Below are positions 35,750-45,525 of a stretch of DNA of 64,000 nt, piece after piece (position 1 is the first letter of the stretch; every line of letters starts with the position of its first letter). Both the position numbers and the translations under genes were made by a program. The DNA lies in the NCBI RefSeq assembly GCF_021271205.1, contig NZ_JAIWKS010000005.1, forward strand, positions 434,001 through 498,000, in the 5' to 3' direction. The notes below the pieces were generated by a model. That model was not told where the DNA came from, searched no databases, and saw only the letters and a list, made by a program, of their open reading frames with translations. This DNA comes from Pseudomonas uvaldensis (GTDB lineage Bacteria > Pseudomonadota > Gammaproteobacteria > Pseudomonadales > Pseudomonadaceae).

Positions 35750-38700
35750 AGCCGCTCCGGCAGGCTGAATCCACTGAGCACACGGCTCTTGAACGGGTTG
35801 AAAGCGCTGTTGGCCCGCAGTTCGTACGAGGCACTGGCGTTATCGACCCGCAACCGCAGGTTGAAGCGGTCCGGCGAATTGCCGGCGGTCAGGTCCGATT
35901 GCTCCAGCAGCCGGAACCACGCCCATGGGCCATCCAGGGTGATGCCGGAACGGCCACTGGACGACGGCGGCATGATCGAGATGCGCACCACGCCGATGCT
36001 GCCGGGGTTGGGCCACTGCATGGCGGTCGGGCGACTCGGGCCGTGGTCGTAGCTCAGTTGCTGGCCGTCCAGGTCGAGCAGGAACTGGGTGATGGTCGAA
36101 TCCATCGCCACCGGTTTGAGCTCGAAGCGCACCATCGGCTGGGTGCCGCCGGAACGGAAGAACGCATCGCGAATGGCGGCGGCGCGCTGGAAGGTTTGCA
36201 GCACGCCGGGAGAAATGCCCAGCTTCTGCGCAGCGCCCGGCTGCCAACGCCAGGTCGGCGTCGAGGTGTCGACGTAGGGTTGCAGGTATTTGCGGAAGTA
36301 GTTGTCCATCACCCCGCCGACGCCGAAGAACTGACCGAAGTCATCGAGGGTTGCATCCCGTGCACTGCCCGGCGACATCGGATAACGCCCGGCCAGGGAT
36401 TGGCGATAAATGTTCACCACCTCGCTGGTCCAGGCGGCGTTCAGTTGATTGCGCACCCCGCCCATCATGGTGTTGGTGGTGGAGTTGACCACCGACTTGA
36501 CCAGCCCCTGAACCAACGGTGGCTGGCGCTCGGCGTTGAGACTGACCCGGGTGGCAGCAGCGGCCGCCTGGTTCTTGGCCTCGCCGAGCAAGGCATCGCC
36601 ACTGGCGCCGACCATGGCGCTGACCTGCACGTACAGCGCGTTCATGTCGGCCAACAGGCCATCGATGGCCGCCGGTTCGCCTTCGTTCTTGTTGACGATG
36701 CTGTTGAGCTCGGCGAAGTGCGCGGTGATCGGATCGTCGCTTTGCGCAGGCGCGTTTGGCGTCGCCTGTTCCTGGCCGAGCAGGCTGCCCAGGCGCTCCT
36801 TGAGCTTATCCACCCCGCCTTCTGCCGGCGCGCCTTGGGCGGCCAGCAGGCGTTCGTCCTGTTGCAGGTCGGTTTCCTTCGCCACCGCCACCAGCAGTTT
36901 TTTCAACGGCGAGGTCGGCCCGGAAATCACCCGCAGCACGTCAGCGGCCTGGGCCACGCTGGTGATCGGCACGAAGTCGATGTCGGCGAGCAAGGCGTCC
37001 CATTGGCGCTGGTAGTCCTGGAAGTACAGGCGGCGCACATCGGCGGCCAGGCTGGCGACGTTCTGTTGGTCGGCCTGTTCATGGCCCAGCACCCATTGCT
37101 CTTCGGCCAGGGTGCCGGTCTGGCTCAGGCTGGCGAGCAGAAAGCCCTGGCGGTACCCCTTGACGGTGAAGAACCCGCTCAACGGCTCGCCCAGCGGCTT
37201 GCCGCTCTTGCGGCTGAACACCAGCGCGGCGTCACGCCCGGCGGCCTCGTTGATGCGGAAGTCCGGGATGCCTTCGGGTAATTTCTGGCGCTTGATGCGG
37301 TCGTAGACACGCTGGGCCACGGGCAGTTGTTGCAGTTGCCGGCGCAGGTCTTCGATCAGCCGAGGGTCCAGCCGTGCGGTAGGCGGACGACGCTCGAACA
37401 GTGATTGCAGATGCTCAGTCAGGGCCAGACGCTGTTCGGCCGGCAGATCACGGGGCAGGCTGCGGTCCCAGTCCAGGGCAATCCAGGCCTTGATGAAGTC
37501 GGCGTCGTAATGCTCGGTGTCGGCGAGCATCAGGTAGGCCTTCAAGCCTTCGTAGAGGAAATCCGAATTGCCGCCGCTGTGCAGTTGCTCTTCGATGCGC
37601 GTCAGCAGGCGGGGGGCGAACACGGCGATCAGCAGCTTGCGATAGACGCTGCCGGACTCGGCTTCGAGCATGTCGCCCTGGTACAAGCCCAGGCCTTCTG
37701 CCCAACTCGGTGCATCGTCGGCCAGGTGTTTCACGGCGTTGAGCAGTGGCAACACCGCGAGCACGTCGCGTTGCGCCGGGCTGAGGTTCTGCACGGTCTG
37801 GCCCAGCGGCGCGACCTTCTGGTCGACCTGAGCGATGTACGCCTGATTGGCACGGTAACTGACCCACCACAACGAGCCGACCACCAGCACCAGGACCACG
37901 GTGGAGGCCAACACGCCCCGGGCGATCCACTTGCGCCGACGCTCGACCTTGGGGTCGACGCCCACCAGCCCGCGTTCGGCAAAGGCCACGGCGGTGAACA
38001 GTTTTTCGATGAAGTAGCTGCGCCCGGTGCCGGTCTGGCGCGCCAGGTGCTGGCGGTCCAGGTTCATGCTCTGGGCCATGGCGCCGATCAAGCGGTCGAT
38101 CGGGCTGCCTTCCTGGGTGCCGCTGGTGAAATACACGCCACGCAGCAACACGCGTTCTTCGAAAGCGTTGGGTTTGAATACGCCTTCGAGGAAGCTTTGC
38201 AGGCAGTCCTTCAGGGCACCGAACTGCTGTGGGAAACCGTAGATCAGGTCGCGCCGCGCCGGGTCGCGTTCCTGTTGCAGGCGCTCCACCAGACGGTCGT
38301 TGAGACGCTGTTCCAGGCCGGCGAATTCGCTTTGCAGGTGCGCCAGCGGGCTGTCGTTGCTCTTGCCATCGTCGAGGGCGAAGGTCATGCCCCAGACCTG
38401 GGCGCGCTCTTCCTTGCTCAAGGTGTCGAAAAACTCCATGAACCCCGGCACCAGGTCGAGCTTGGTGAGCATCAGGTAGACCGGGAAGCGCACGCCCAGT
38501 TGGGTGTACAGCTCCTGGATCCGCAGCCGGATCGCGGCGGCATGGGCGGCGCGCTCGGCGTCGCTGCCCAGCAGCAGGTCGGACAGGCTGATGGCGATGA
38601 ACGCACCGTCGATGGGGCGCCGGGCGCGCTGTTTCTTCAACAGTCCCAGAAAGCCCAGCCACGCCGCCTTGTCGACGGTCGCGTCGCTGTCCTGGGTGGT

Positions 38701-39246
38701 GTAGCGGCCAGCGGTGTCGAGCAACACGGCCTGATCGGTAAACCACCAGTCGCAATTGCGCGTGCCGCCGACACCGCGCACCGCACCGGCGCCCAACTGG
38801 GCTGCCAGCGGGAAGTGCAGCCCGGAATTGACCAGCGCAGTGGTCTTGCCCGAGCCCGGCGGGCCGATGATCACGTACCACGGCAGTTCGTAGAGGTTAC
38901 GGCGCTCGTCACCCCCGAGCTTGGCTTTCTTGAGCAGCGCCAGGGCTTCGTCCATGCGCTGGCGCAGGGTTTCCAACTCTTCGGCGGTGGCAATGCTGGT
39001 GGGGTCCGGCGGGGTTTGCTCGGCCAGGCTGCGCATGACCTCGGCGGCTTGCCGGCGGGCCTGGATGACGCGGAACACCCGGTAGGCGATCCACACCGCG
39101 AACACCAGGATGATCAATGCCCAGCGTCGGCCCTCCGGCACCAGCCAGTCCAACAGCGGGCCAACGAACCAGATGATCAGGCTCAGGGCGATCAGCCCCA
39201 GCAACGGGATGACCCAGCGGATCATAAAACTGAAAAACGCTTTCAC
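35746..39246 (-). CDS. tssM: TssM (IcmF), H1-like cluster
   Basis: Core of the membrane complex, 1166 residues. Two N-terminal helices (about 9-30 and 40-57), a cytoplasmic domain with Walker A G-P-P-G-S-G-K-T-T near residue 132, a third helix (G-V-L-A-S-T-V-V-L-V-L-V-V-G-S-L-W-W) near residue 445, then the periplasmic domain that binds TssJ. Its Walker A is canonical, whereas the TssM of the first cluster has G-P-P-H-S-G-K-T. Similarity between the two is scattered, so they are not a recent duplication. Confidence 0.96.
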   Translation of the reverse strand: MKAFFSFMIRWVIPLLGLIALSLIIWFVGPLLDWLVPEGRRWALIILVFAVWIAYRVFRVIQARRQAAEVMRSLAEQTPPDPTSIATAEELETLRQRMDEALALLKKAKLGGDERRNLYELPWYVIIGPPGSGKTTALVNSGLHFPLAAQLGAGAVRGVGGTRNCDWWFTDQAVLLDTAGRYTTQDSDATVDKAAWLGFLGLLKKQRARRPIDGAFIAISLSDLLLGSDAERAAHAAAIRLRIQELYTQLGVRFPVYLMLTKLDLVPGFMEFFDTLSKEERAQVWGMTFALDDGKSNDSPLAHLQSEFAGLEQRLNDRLVERLQQERDPARRDLIYGFPQQFGALKDCLQSFLEGVFKPNAFEERVLLRGVYFTSGTQEGSPIDRLIGAMAQSMNLDRQHLARQTGTGRSYFIEKLFTAVAFAERGLVGVDPKVERRRKWIARGVLASTVVLVLVVGSLWWVSYRANQAYIAQVDQKVAPLGQTVQNLSPAQRDVLAVLPLLNAVKHLADDAPSWAEGLGLYQGDMLEAESGSVYRKLLIAVFAPRLLTRIEEQLHSGGNSDFLYEGLKAYLMLADTEHYDADFIKAWIALDWDRSLPRDLPAEQRLALTEHLQSLFERRPPTARLDPRLIEDLRRQLQQLPVAQRVYDRIKRQKLPEGIPDFRINEAAGRDAALVFSRKSGKPLGEPLSGFFTVKGYRQGFLLASLSQTGTLAEEQWVLGHEQADQQNVASLAADVRRLYFQDYQRQWDALLADIDFVPITSVAQAADVLRVISGPTSPLKKLLVAVAKETDLQQDERLLAAQGAPAEGGVDKLKERLGSLLGQEQATPNAPAQSDDPITAHFAELNSIVNKNEGEPAAIDGLLADMNALYVQVSAMVGASGDALLGEAKNQAAAAATRVSLNAERQPPLVQGLVKSVVNSTTNTMMGGVRNQLNAAWTSEVVNIYRQSLAGRYPMSPGSARDATLDDFGQFFGVGGVMDNYFRKYLQPYVDTSTPTWRWQPGAAQKLGISPGVLQTFQRAAAIRDAFFRSGGTQPMVRFELKPVAMDSTITQFLLDLDGQQLSYDHGPSRPTAMQWPNPGSIGVVRISIMPPSSSGRSGITLDGPWAWFRLLEQSDLTAGNSPDRFNLRLRVDNASASYELRANSAFNPFKSRVLSGFSLPERL

Positions 39247-40553
39247 TCGACCCCCTCCGCCAATACTGTGATTTCAACCCGGCGATTGCGCGCGCGGCCT
39301 TCCGTGGTGGCATTGGAAGCCAGTGGTTCGGTGTCGCTGCGACCTTCGGCGCTGAAGCGCTCGGGCTGGCCGGTCTTGGCCGCAAGAATCTGCAGCACCG
39401 ACTGGGCCCGCGCCTCGGACAGCGCCCAGTTGGACGGGAACCGCAGCGTGGCGATCGGACGGTTGTCGCTGTGGCCGGTGACCAGCACCTGGCCCTTGAC
39501 CTTGCGCACCGCGTCGGCGATGCGCAGCATCAGCGGTTGGAAATCGTCCTTGATGCTGGCGCTACCGGAGGCGAACAGTTCATCGCCACGGATGGTCACC
39601 ACGGAACGGTCGACGGCATCTTCCACCGCGATCCGCCCGGCCCTGATTTCATCGGCTAGGAAACCGGCCAGGCGTGGCCGCTCGATCACTTTCGGCTGCA
39701 CCACGGGACGGTCGATGGCCTGCACCGGGATTTCCCCCAGGGCATGGATGTTCTTGAACACCGGCTCTGCATCGGAGGCCAGCTTCATGCGCAGGCCGAA
39801 CAACAGCGCCAACAGCAACGCGGCGCCAATGGCCACGGCGATCCAGGGCGGCATGAATTGGGCCAGCCGATCCCGAGCCACGGTGACGCCACGCCAATGG
39901 GGCGACAGCTCGCGCTCGTAGTCGCCACGGGCGCTGCGGATCACCGCGCTGGTGCGCTCGCGCAAGGCTTCCAGTTGGCTGCGACCGTCGTTCATCACCC
40001 GATAGCGCCCTTCGAAGCCCAGGCACATGCACAGGTACAACAGTTCCAGCAGGTACAAGCGTTCCCGCGGGCTTTGCAGGCAATGCTCCAGTAACTGGAA
40101 CACCTTCTCGCCGCCCCAGGCTTCGTTGTGCACGGTGATCAACAGGCTCTGCTTGCCCCAATCGCTGGTGCCGCCCCACGGAGTGCTCAACACGGCCTCG
40201 TCCAGGGCGGTGCACAAGGCGTAGCGGGCCAGCAGTACGTCATTGCGCACCACGCCGGCGGCTTCGGCGCGCTCTTCGAACTGGCGCAGGTAAGCCAGCA
40301 GTTGCGCCCGCAGGCTGGCTGGCGCCGGGTGGGCGATGGTGTTGCGCAGGCGCGTCAACAACGCCAGCAACGGGCCGGCGGCGCTCTCCAGTGGATTGAG
40401 GCCCTGGGCCTTGCCGGTCAGGACCGGCGCGGCCGGCATCGACAGCGGCGCGGACGCCGGCGCCGGTGCGGGACGCCCGGCATCCGGACGGAAGGGATCG
40501 GCGCCACGACCACCGGGCGTCGGCATGAACTGGGTACGATCATCGTTGCTCAT
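39243..40553 (-). CDS. tssL: TssL with C-terminal OmpA/peptidoglycan-binding domain
   Basis: Inner-membrane protein of 436 residues. The DotU part shows C-T-A-L-D-E-A-V, V-H-N-E-A-W-G-G-E-K-V-F-Q and L-Y-L-C-M-C-L-G-F-E-G-R-Y-R, then one membrane helix (about 238-256, W-I-A-V-A-I-G-A-A-L-L-L-A-L-L-F-G), then an OmpA-like domain with V-T-G-H-S-D-N-R-P and N-W-A-L-S-E-A-R-A that should bind peptidoglycan. The first 50 residues are proline-rich. Start and stop overlap or nearly abut tssK and tssM. Confidence 0.95.
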   Translation of the reverse strand: MSNDDRTQFMPTPGGRGADPFRPDAGRPAPAPASAPLSMPAAPVLTGKAQGLNPLESAAGPLLALLTRLRNTIAHPAPASLRAQLLAYLRQFEERAEAAGVVRNDVLLARYALCTALDEAVLSTPWGGTSDWGKQSLLITVHNEAWGGEKVFQLLEHCLQSPRERLYLLELLYLCMCLGFEGRYRVMNDGRSQLEALRERTSAVIRSARGDYERELSPHWRGVTVARDRLAQFMPPWIAVAIGAALLLALLFGLRMKLASDAEPVFKNIHALGEIPVQAIDRPVVQPKVIERPRLAGFLADEIRAGRIAVEDAVDRSVVTIRGDELFASGSASIKDDFQPLMLRIADAVRKVKGQVLVTGHSDNRPIATLRFPSNWALSEARAQSVLQILAAKTGQPERFSAEGRSDTEPLASNATTEGRARNRRVEITVLAEGVE

Positions 40554-40559
40554 GGCGAA

Positions 40560-41894
40560 TTATCCTCGGATCGCCCAGAAGGCCAGGTTCAGCCCAGGGA
40601 ACTGGCCGGCGATGTGGAACGCGAAACCGCCAGAGTTGCTCAGCTGTTTCCAGTGGTCACTGCCCCGGTCGAGTTCGTAGTAAGTGGAACCGGCGTGGTA
40701 CGGCAACTGCCGTGGCGCCACCGGCAACGGCAGCAGGCCGATGCCCGGCAGCTGCAGGTTGACCAAATCACGGATGTGCTCCACCGAACCGACCTTGCTC
40801 TGCTGCCCGAAGCGGCCGCGCAGGGTTTCGGCAGGCACATCGGCGCGCACCACGAGGATGAAGCTGGCGCTGTCGAGCAGGGTCTTGTCGGCCAGCATCG
40901 CCACGTGGATGCCGTAGGCTTTCTCGACAATCGGGATCGGGGTCGCCTTGCTGTCGATCAGCATCGACAAGGCTTCACGCAAGGCTTGCATCACCGGCGT
41001 GAAACTCAGCACCAGGTCATCGTGCTGGTACTGCGGGTATTCCTGCGGTCGTCGTCCGGACGCCGTGAAGGTGGAGAATTCCCCGGCCAGCGCCACCAGT
41101 TCGCTGTAGAACCGCTCGGGGTGCAGCGGGCTCAACTGGCTCAAGTGCTGGACCAGCGGTTGGGCGCGGTTGACCAATTGCAGCAGCATGAAGTCGGCGA
41201 TTTCCGAAGCACCGCCGGCACCGGAAGCCACTACGCGTCCGGCCAGGGCTTCGCCGCGCTGGTGCAGCAGGCCCAGCAGTTCACTGCGGAACGCGGCCAG
41301 CGGTTTGGAAGCGGCCACATCCAGCACGGGCGGGATGTAGCTGTCGTCGAGCACCAGGGCGCGGTCGGCGCGTTTTTCTTTGATGCGCACCACACCGACG
41401 GCAGCGTAGTCGCCGATGCCATCCTGGGCCGTCAGCAGGCGCAAGGCCCTCGACCCCAAGGCCACCGGCGCACGGTTCTCGAACGGCGCGTTGTCGTCGC
41501 GCACCTCGCACACCTGGCTCACGTAGCGGGCCGCGCCGAGCTCTTCGCCTTCATCGACGGTGTCACGGGCACCGGCACGCTTGAGCGGCAGGGCCAGGTA
41601 CACCAGGCCATCGCGCAGGTCGTCCTCGACGTTCAACGGCGTCGGCGCCACGTCGTCCTGGGGAATGTTGAAGGGCGTGCCGTCCGGCAACAGGCCCCGC
41701 GCCGAAATGATCGCCAGCTTGCCTTGGGCCAGCAGGCCCTGGTCGATCAGCAATTCGGAGAAACCCCAGGCGCCGGCCGATAAAGGGCGGCTGCGGGCGT
41801 CGATGAGGTTTTCCAGGTAACGGTCATGCTGCTGGAAGTGCTGCGTTCCAATGAACATGCCTTCCGACCAGACCACACGATTGTTCCAGGACAT
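40560..41894 (-). CDS. tssK: TssK baseplate-membrane complex connector
   Basis: A 444-residue TssK with the signature V-V-W-S-E-G-M-F-I-G-T-Q-H-F-Q-Q near the N-terminus and L-N-L-A-F-W-A-I at the C-terminus. It links the TssE-TssF-TssG wedge to the membrane complex. It sits 6 bases upstream of tssL and 15 bases downstream of tssJ in the minus-strand operon, so it should be co-expressed with them. Confidence 0.95.
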   Translation of the reverse strand: MSWNNRVVWSEGMFIGTQHFQQHDRYLENLIDARSRPLSAGAWGFSELLIDQGLLAQGKLAIISARGLLPDGTPFNIPQDDVAPTPLNVEDDLRDGLVYLALPLKRAGARDTVDEGEELGAARYVSQVCEVRDDNAPFENRAPVALGSRALRLLTAQDGIGDYAAVGVVRIKEKRADRALVLDDSYIPPVLDVAASKPLAAFRSELLGLLHQRGEALAGRVVASGAGGASEIADFMLLQLVNRAQPLVQHLSQLSPLHPERFYSELVALAGEFSTFTASGRRPQEYPQYQHDDLVLSFTPVMQALREALSMLIDSKATPIPIVEKAYGIHVAMLADKTLLDSASFILVVRADVPAETLRGRFGQQSKVGSVEHIRDLVNLQLPGIGLLPLPVAPRQLPYHAGSTYYELDRGSDHWKQLSNSGGFAFHIAGQFPGLNLAFWAIRG

Positions 41895-41909
41895 GGGGGC
41901 TCCGATTGC

Positions 41910-42416
41910 TTATTGGGCAGGGCTGGATGGGGGAACGACGACGTCGCTGCGCACGGCGCGCACGTCGAGGCTGATCTGGTATTCGGTGTACTGGCGCGCC
42001 GGGACATTCAACACCGTGCGCCACTGCGACCGGTCCAGCTCGCGATAGCCCACCAGGATGCCGATGAACCGGGTCGACGGATCGAGATCGCGTTGCAGGC
42101 TCAGTTGCTGATCGGGGTGGACCAGCACTTCGTCCTGGTCGATCAGGTCGGCGCCCAAGGTCGCCTGGGCCCGTTCGGCCAGGGCGAAGTAATCGGCACG
42201 GCCGAAGGTGGCGGCGTTCTTCAGTTCGAAAATACGCACCCGGACCGGGGCCGGCTGGCCAGTGGCGCCGGGGTTGAGGCCGGCTATGGAATGAAAATGC
42301 AACTCGACGGCGGCGGTATCGGCCTCAGCCTCCTCGGGCTGGGTTTTGGCCGTGTCCTTGGCGCACGCGGTCAACAGAAGCGCGGTGGCGACTGCGAAGA
42401 AAAACCTGGGAATCAT
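41910..42416 (-). CDS. tssJ: TssJ outer-membrane lipoprotein
   Basis: A 168-residue lipoprotein with a signal segment (F-F-F-A-V-A-T-A-L-L-L-T-A-C) whose lipobox cysteine is residue 18. The mature domain shows the TssJ pattern P-A-P-V-R-V-R-I-F-E-L-K-N-A-A-T-F and the G-Y-R-E-L-D-R-S-Q-W segment. It recruits TssM at the outer membrane. It is separated from the fha stop by 63 bases. Confidence 0.94.
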   Translation of the reverse strand: MIPRFFFAVATALLLTACAKDTAKTQPEEAEADTAAVELHFHSIAGLNPGATGQPAPVRVRIFELKNAATFGRADYFALAERAQATLGADLIDQDEVLVHPDQQLSLQRDLDPSTRFIGILVGYRELDRSQWRTVLNVPARQYTEYQISLDVRAVRSDVVVPPSSPAQ

Positions 42417-42479
42417 CCTGCGTCCTCAATGACGTTTGAGCTATCCGTTGTTTGATTGATGGAGGGTTATGGGCGTCGT

Positions 42480-43976
42480 TCAGCGACGTCGCTGTCGTGT
42501 GCTGTGCTCTTCGTAGGCACGGCTGAATTCTCGACCGAACAGGTCCTGGAAATCCTCCTGGGCTTCCCGGGAAATATTGCTGTAGAGCTCAGTAAACTGC
42601 TGCCAGTACTGGGCCTGACGCGAGCCGCTGAATATAGTCGACAACCCGCCGGGCTTGCCCATGCGCTCTTCCAATTGCGTCGGCTCGAAACGCGCCAGCA
42701 GATGTTTGATGGCCGCCTCCACGCCGGCCATGACGGCCAGTTGGTGGGCGCGCAGGTCGTCGAAGCTGTCGCGCACGGCGGCGTCCGGCGCCATGAACGC
42801 CTGGTTGCCATGACGCAACAGCAACAACAGCGCTTCGTCGACGTTGGGGGCGAATTTCAGCGGATTGTTTTCTACTGGCTGGATCATCGTTTGCTGAATG
42901 CGGAACTCACCCTTGAGGCTGCTGCGGGCCCGCAAGACATCGATCAGGCCCTCGACCATCAGCCGGTAGCTGCGGCCGATGTTTTCCATCTGTGCCTCGG
43001 CCTGCGCCTTGTCCAGACGCAACTGATCCAGCCCGGCGCCGCGCAGGAAGGCTTGCAGCAGATCGGGTTCGCCGGCATCGACCGGCCGGGCAGGCGCGAC
43101 GGGTGGCTCGACCCGGGAGACCGGCGGCTCACGAGGCGGCGCGGGTTCAGCCGGCAGGTTGGGCTCCAGCACTCTGATCTCATGTGCGTTGAAATCAGGC
43201 ACCGCAATTTCGGGCACGGGGATTTCAGCGGCCGGTATTGGCGGTACCGGGATCGAGACGGGCTCGACCACGGGCATTGACGTGACAGGAGGCGGTGCGA
43301 CGGGCGCAGGCTTGTCACTGAACAGGTCCCAATCTTCCGGAATCACCGGGGCAGCCGTCATCGCCACAGGTTCGACCACGGGCGGTGGGCTGGGACGCGG
43401 CACCGGCGTCGGCGGGCGGAAATCGTGCTGTTGAGCCGGTACGTGATCAGGCTGGGTTGCCGGAGGGACACTCGGCGGTGTGAGGAAATCGAACAGGTCG
43501 GGCATCGTGTCCATGGCCGACACGCCTTGGAATTGCGCTGGCGATACAGCGGGGATCGACTGAGGTGTATTCACGGCGGCGCTCTGGCGCCCCATCAACG
43601 CTTCAAAGCTGCTCGGTGCTTCTGCGAAGGGGTTGCTGTCAGTGACCGGCAGGTTGAAATCGACGCGCGCCTGGATCTCGTAATCACCAATACGGATAAT
43701 TTCGCCATCCTGCAGCAGCTCGCTGTTGCCTTTACGCAGGCGAACACCGGCCTTGACCAATTCCACGCCATTAGTGCTGTTATCGGTTAAGTAATATCGC
43801 CCGTCTCTGCATTGAATGACGCAATGTTTACCGGACACCAGGCGCTCGGGGTCTGGTAATACCCAGTCATTATCGGAATTGCGGCCAATTGCCATCACCC
43901 CTTGATCCAGTGTCTTCTCAGAACACTGGCCGGGGGTAATCTTGTGATAACTAGTGATAGTCAAACACAGCGGCAT
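42480..43976 (-). CDS. fha1: Fha1, FHA-domain scaffold and PpkA substrate
   Basis: A 498-residue protein. The N-terminal FHA domain (about 25-100) has G-R-N-S-D-N-D-W-V-L-P-D, S-G-K-H-C-V-I and N-S-T-N-G-V-E-L; the middle (about 140-330) is a Pro-rich low-complexity linker; the C-terminal part (about 335-490) is the helical TagH/ImpI region. In P. aeruginosa Fha1 is phosphorylated by PpkA and is needed for H1 assembly. Start 43976 is preferred because AGGAGG sits 4 bases before it and M-P-L-C-L-T-I leads straight into the FHA fold. It is divergent from tssA. Confidence 0.93.
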   Translation of the reverse strand: MPLCLTITSYHKITPGQCSEKTLDQGVMAIGRNSDNDWVLPDPERLVSGKHCVIQCRDGRYYLTDNSTNGVELVKAGVRLRKGNSELLQDGEIIRIGDYEIQARVDFNLPVTDSNPFAEAPSSFEALMGRQSAAVNTPQSIPAVSPAQFQGVSAMDTMPDLFDFLTPPSVPPATQPDHVPAQQHDFRPPTPVPRPSPPPVVEPVAMTAAPVIPEDWDLFSDKPAPVAPPPVTSMPVVEPVSIPVPPIPAAEIPVPEIAVPDFNAHEIRVLEPNLPAEPAPPREPPVSRVEPPVAPARPVDAGEPDLLQAFLRGAGLDQLRLDKAQAEAQMENIGRSYRLMVEGLIDVLRARSSLKGEFRIQQTMIQPVENNPLKFAPNVDEALLLLLRHGNQAFMAPDAAVRDSFDDLRAHQLAVMAGVEAAIKHLLARFEPTQLEERMGKPGGLSTIFSGSRQAQYWQQFTELYSNISREAQEDFQDLFGREFSRAYEEHSTRQRRR

Positions 43977-44406
43977 CTCGCCTCCTTGCTGAACACTTCT
44001 TATACATCGTCGCGCTCGGGCGAATCGAGGGCATTTCGTCCCGACGACCGCCGTCCAAAACCCTGGGAAACAGCCACGAAACGGCTTTTTGCCAGCATGA
44101 TGGCTGATATTAACCGGCCTGCATGACAAAAAGCCTGTCCCGGCACCCTTCTCGACCCGCCAGTCGTACGGGTTGTTAAGCGCCTCACAACTGTAACAGA
44201 CCGGAAATAGCTTACCTTGACAAGCGATAAGTACTACACCAAAAATGCACAACTTCTTGAATATGAGTGATGGCACTTTAAGATCATTCAGCATCTAAAC
44301 GGCCATTACCCTCAGGAATATGCAAAGTTTGATGCGCGATTCCACCCGGAACTTGCGTATGCACGGCCCGACTGTCATTCAGCGGGCGATAGGGAGATCG
44401 ATCCAA
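43977..44406. promoter_or_regulatory. Divergent leader region between fha1 and tssA
   Basis: 430 bases without a gene. It must hold the promoters of both T6SS transcripts. I see a TTGACA at 44217-44222 without a good -10, and a hairpin-forming repeat (GGCTTTTTG 44083-44091 and CAAAAAGCC 44127-44135). GGA motifs occur near both starts, including those in the ribosome-binding sites. RsmA-type control is known for these two mRNAs in P. aeruginosa; here it is inference. Confidence 0.55.
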
Positions 44407-45444
44407 GTGGATGTGCCTTTGTTGCTCGCCGCCGTTTCCGCGACCTCACCTTGCGGTGAAGACCTGGAATATGACGCGGACTTTTTGCGCCTGGAGCGTG
44501 AATCCCGAGGCCAGCCCGAACGCAGCATGGGCGACTCGATCCTTCCTGCCGAACCCCCTGAGTGGCGCAGCATCCAGCAGCAGAGCCTGGACTTGTTGCA
44601 GCGCAGCAAAGACCTGCGAATCACCCATTTCCTGCTACAGAGTTCTCTGGCCCTGGAAGGCATTCCGGGGCTGGCGCGCGTACTGACGTTGATCAGCGAA
44701 CTGCTCAAGCAATACTGGGCCGATCTGCATCCACGCCTGGACGCCGATGACGACAATGACCCCACGGTACGCATCAACGCCCTCACCGGCCTGACGTCCG
44801 ATGTCACTATCCGACTGTTGCGCGAGAGCATTCTCGTCCGTTCGCGCGCCTTCGGTACGATCACCCTGCGCGCCGCCGCCAACGCCAGTGGCCTGCAAAG
44901 TTTCGCCGACGAAAGCCTCGGCTCCGAACAACTCGCCGGAGCGCTGCTCGACAGCGATCCCGAGCAACTGGAAAACACCCGGGCGGCCCTGCAGGAGGCC
45001 CGCAACGCCGCCGAAGCCATCGAGCAGCAGGTCAGCGATCAGGTCGGTTCCGCCCAGGGCGTGGACCTTGGCCCGCTGAAACAACCCCTGAAGATGGCCT
45101 TGCAGATTCTCGGTCAGTCCGGCCAGCAGAGCGGCGACAGTACCCTTTCCGATGCTGTCTCCAGCGACAGCTCCCCGTCGACTCAACACGCCGATGCGCC
45201 GAGCGCGCCGCGCAACACCGGCACAAGCACTGTCAGCGGTGAAATCAACAACCGCGACGACGTGTTGCGTAGCCTGGACCGGGTTCTCGCTTACTACACC
45301 CGTCATGAGCCCTCCAGCCCCCTGCCGGTGCTGTTGAATCGGGCCAAGCTTCTGGTTAACGCCGACTTCGCGACCATCGTGCGTAACCTGATTCCCGACG
45401 GCATGAGTCAATTTGAAAACCTGCGCGGCCCAGACAGCGAATAA
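44407..45444 (+). CDS. tssA: TssA, cap/baseplate initiation protein
   Basis: TssA starts sheath polymerisation and primes the baseplate. Starting at GTG 44407 gives 345 residues beginning M-D-V-P-L-L-L-A-A-V, which fits the family (P. aeruginosa TssA1 begins M-L-D-V-P-V-L-L-A-A-V and is about the same length). GGGAG at 44392-44396 precedes it. An upstream in-frame ATG at 44320 would add 29 residues with no family match. The ImpA N-terminal motif C-G-E-D-L-E-Y-D-A-D-F and the D-A-D-D-D-N-D-P-T-V-R segment are present. Confidence 0.9.
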   Translation: MDVPLLLAAVSATSPCGEDLEYDADFLRLERESRGQPERSMGDSILPAEPPEWRSIQQQSLDLLQRSKDLRITHFLLQSSLALEGIPGLARVLTLISELLKQYWADLHPRLDADDDNDPTVRINALTGLTSDVTIRLLRESILVRSRAFGTITLRAAANASGLQSFADESLGSEQLAGALLDSDPEQLENTRAALQEARNAAEAIEQQVSDQVGSAQGVDLGPLKQPLKMALQILGQSGQQSGDSTLSDAVSSDSSPSTQHADAPSAPRNTGTSTVSGEINNRDDVLRSLDRVLAYYTRHEPSSPLPVLLNRAKLLVNADFATIVRNLIPDGMSQFENLRGPDSE

Positions 45445-45525
45445 AAGCGAGCGGATCACGCAGTCACGTCACCGGTACCGCCGGATGACGCCAACACCGT
45501 CGCTCAAGCGACCAGGAGCAGCAAC

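Noticed and set aside
37405..39921. 838-codon open frame on the plus strand opposite tssM and tssL
   Set aside because: Low-complexity His/Gln/Arg-rich translation opposite strongly supported tssM; an artefact of codon bias.
44206..44260. Sigma-54 or strong sigma-70 promoter for tssA
   Set aside because: A TTGACA is present, but no good -10 at the right distance; a TGGCAC nearby lacks the TTGC partner at the right spacing.
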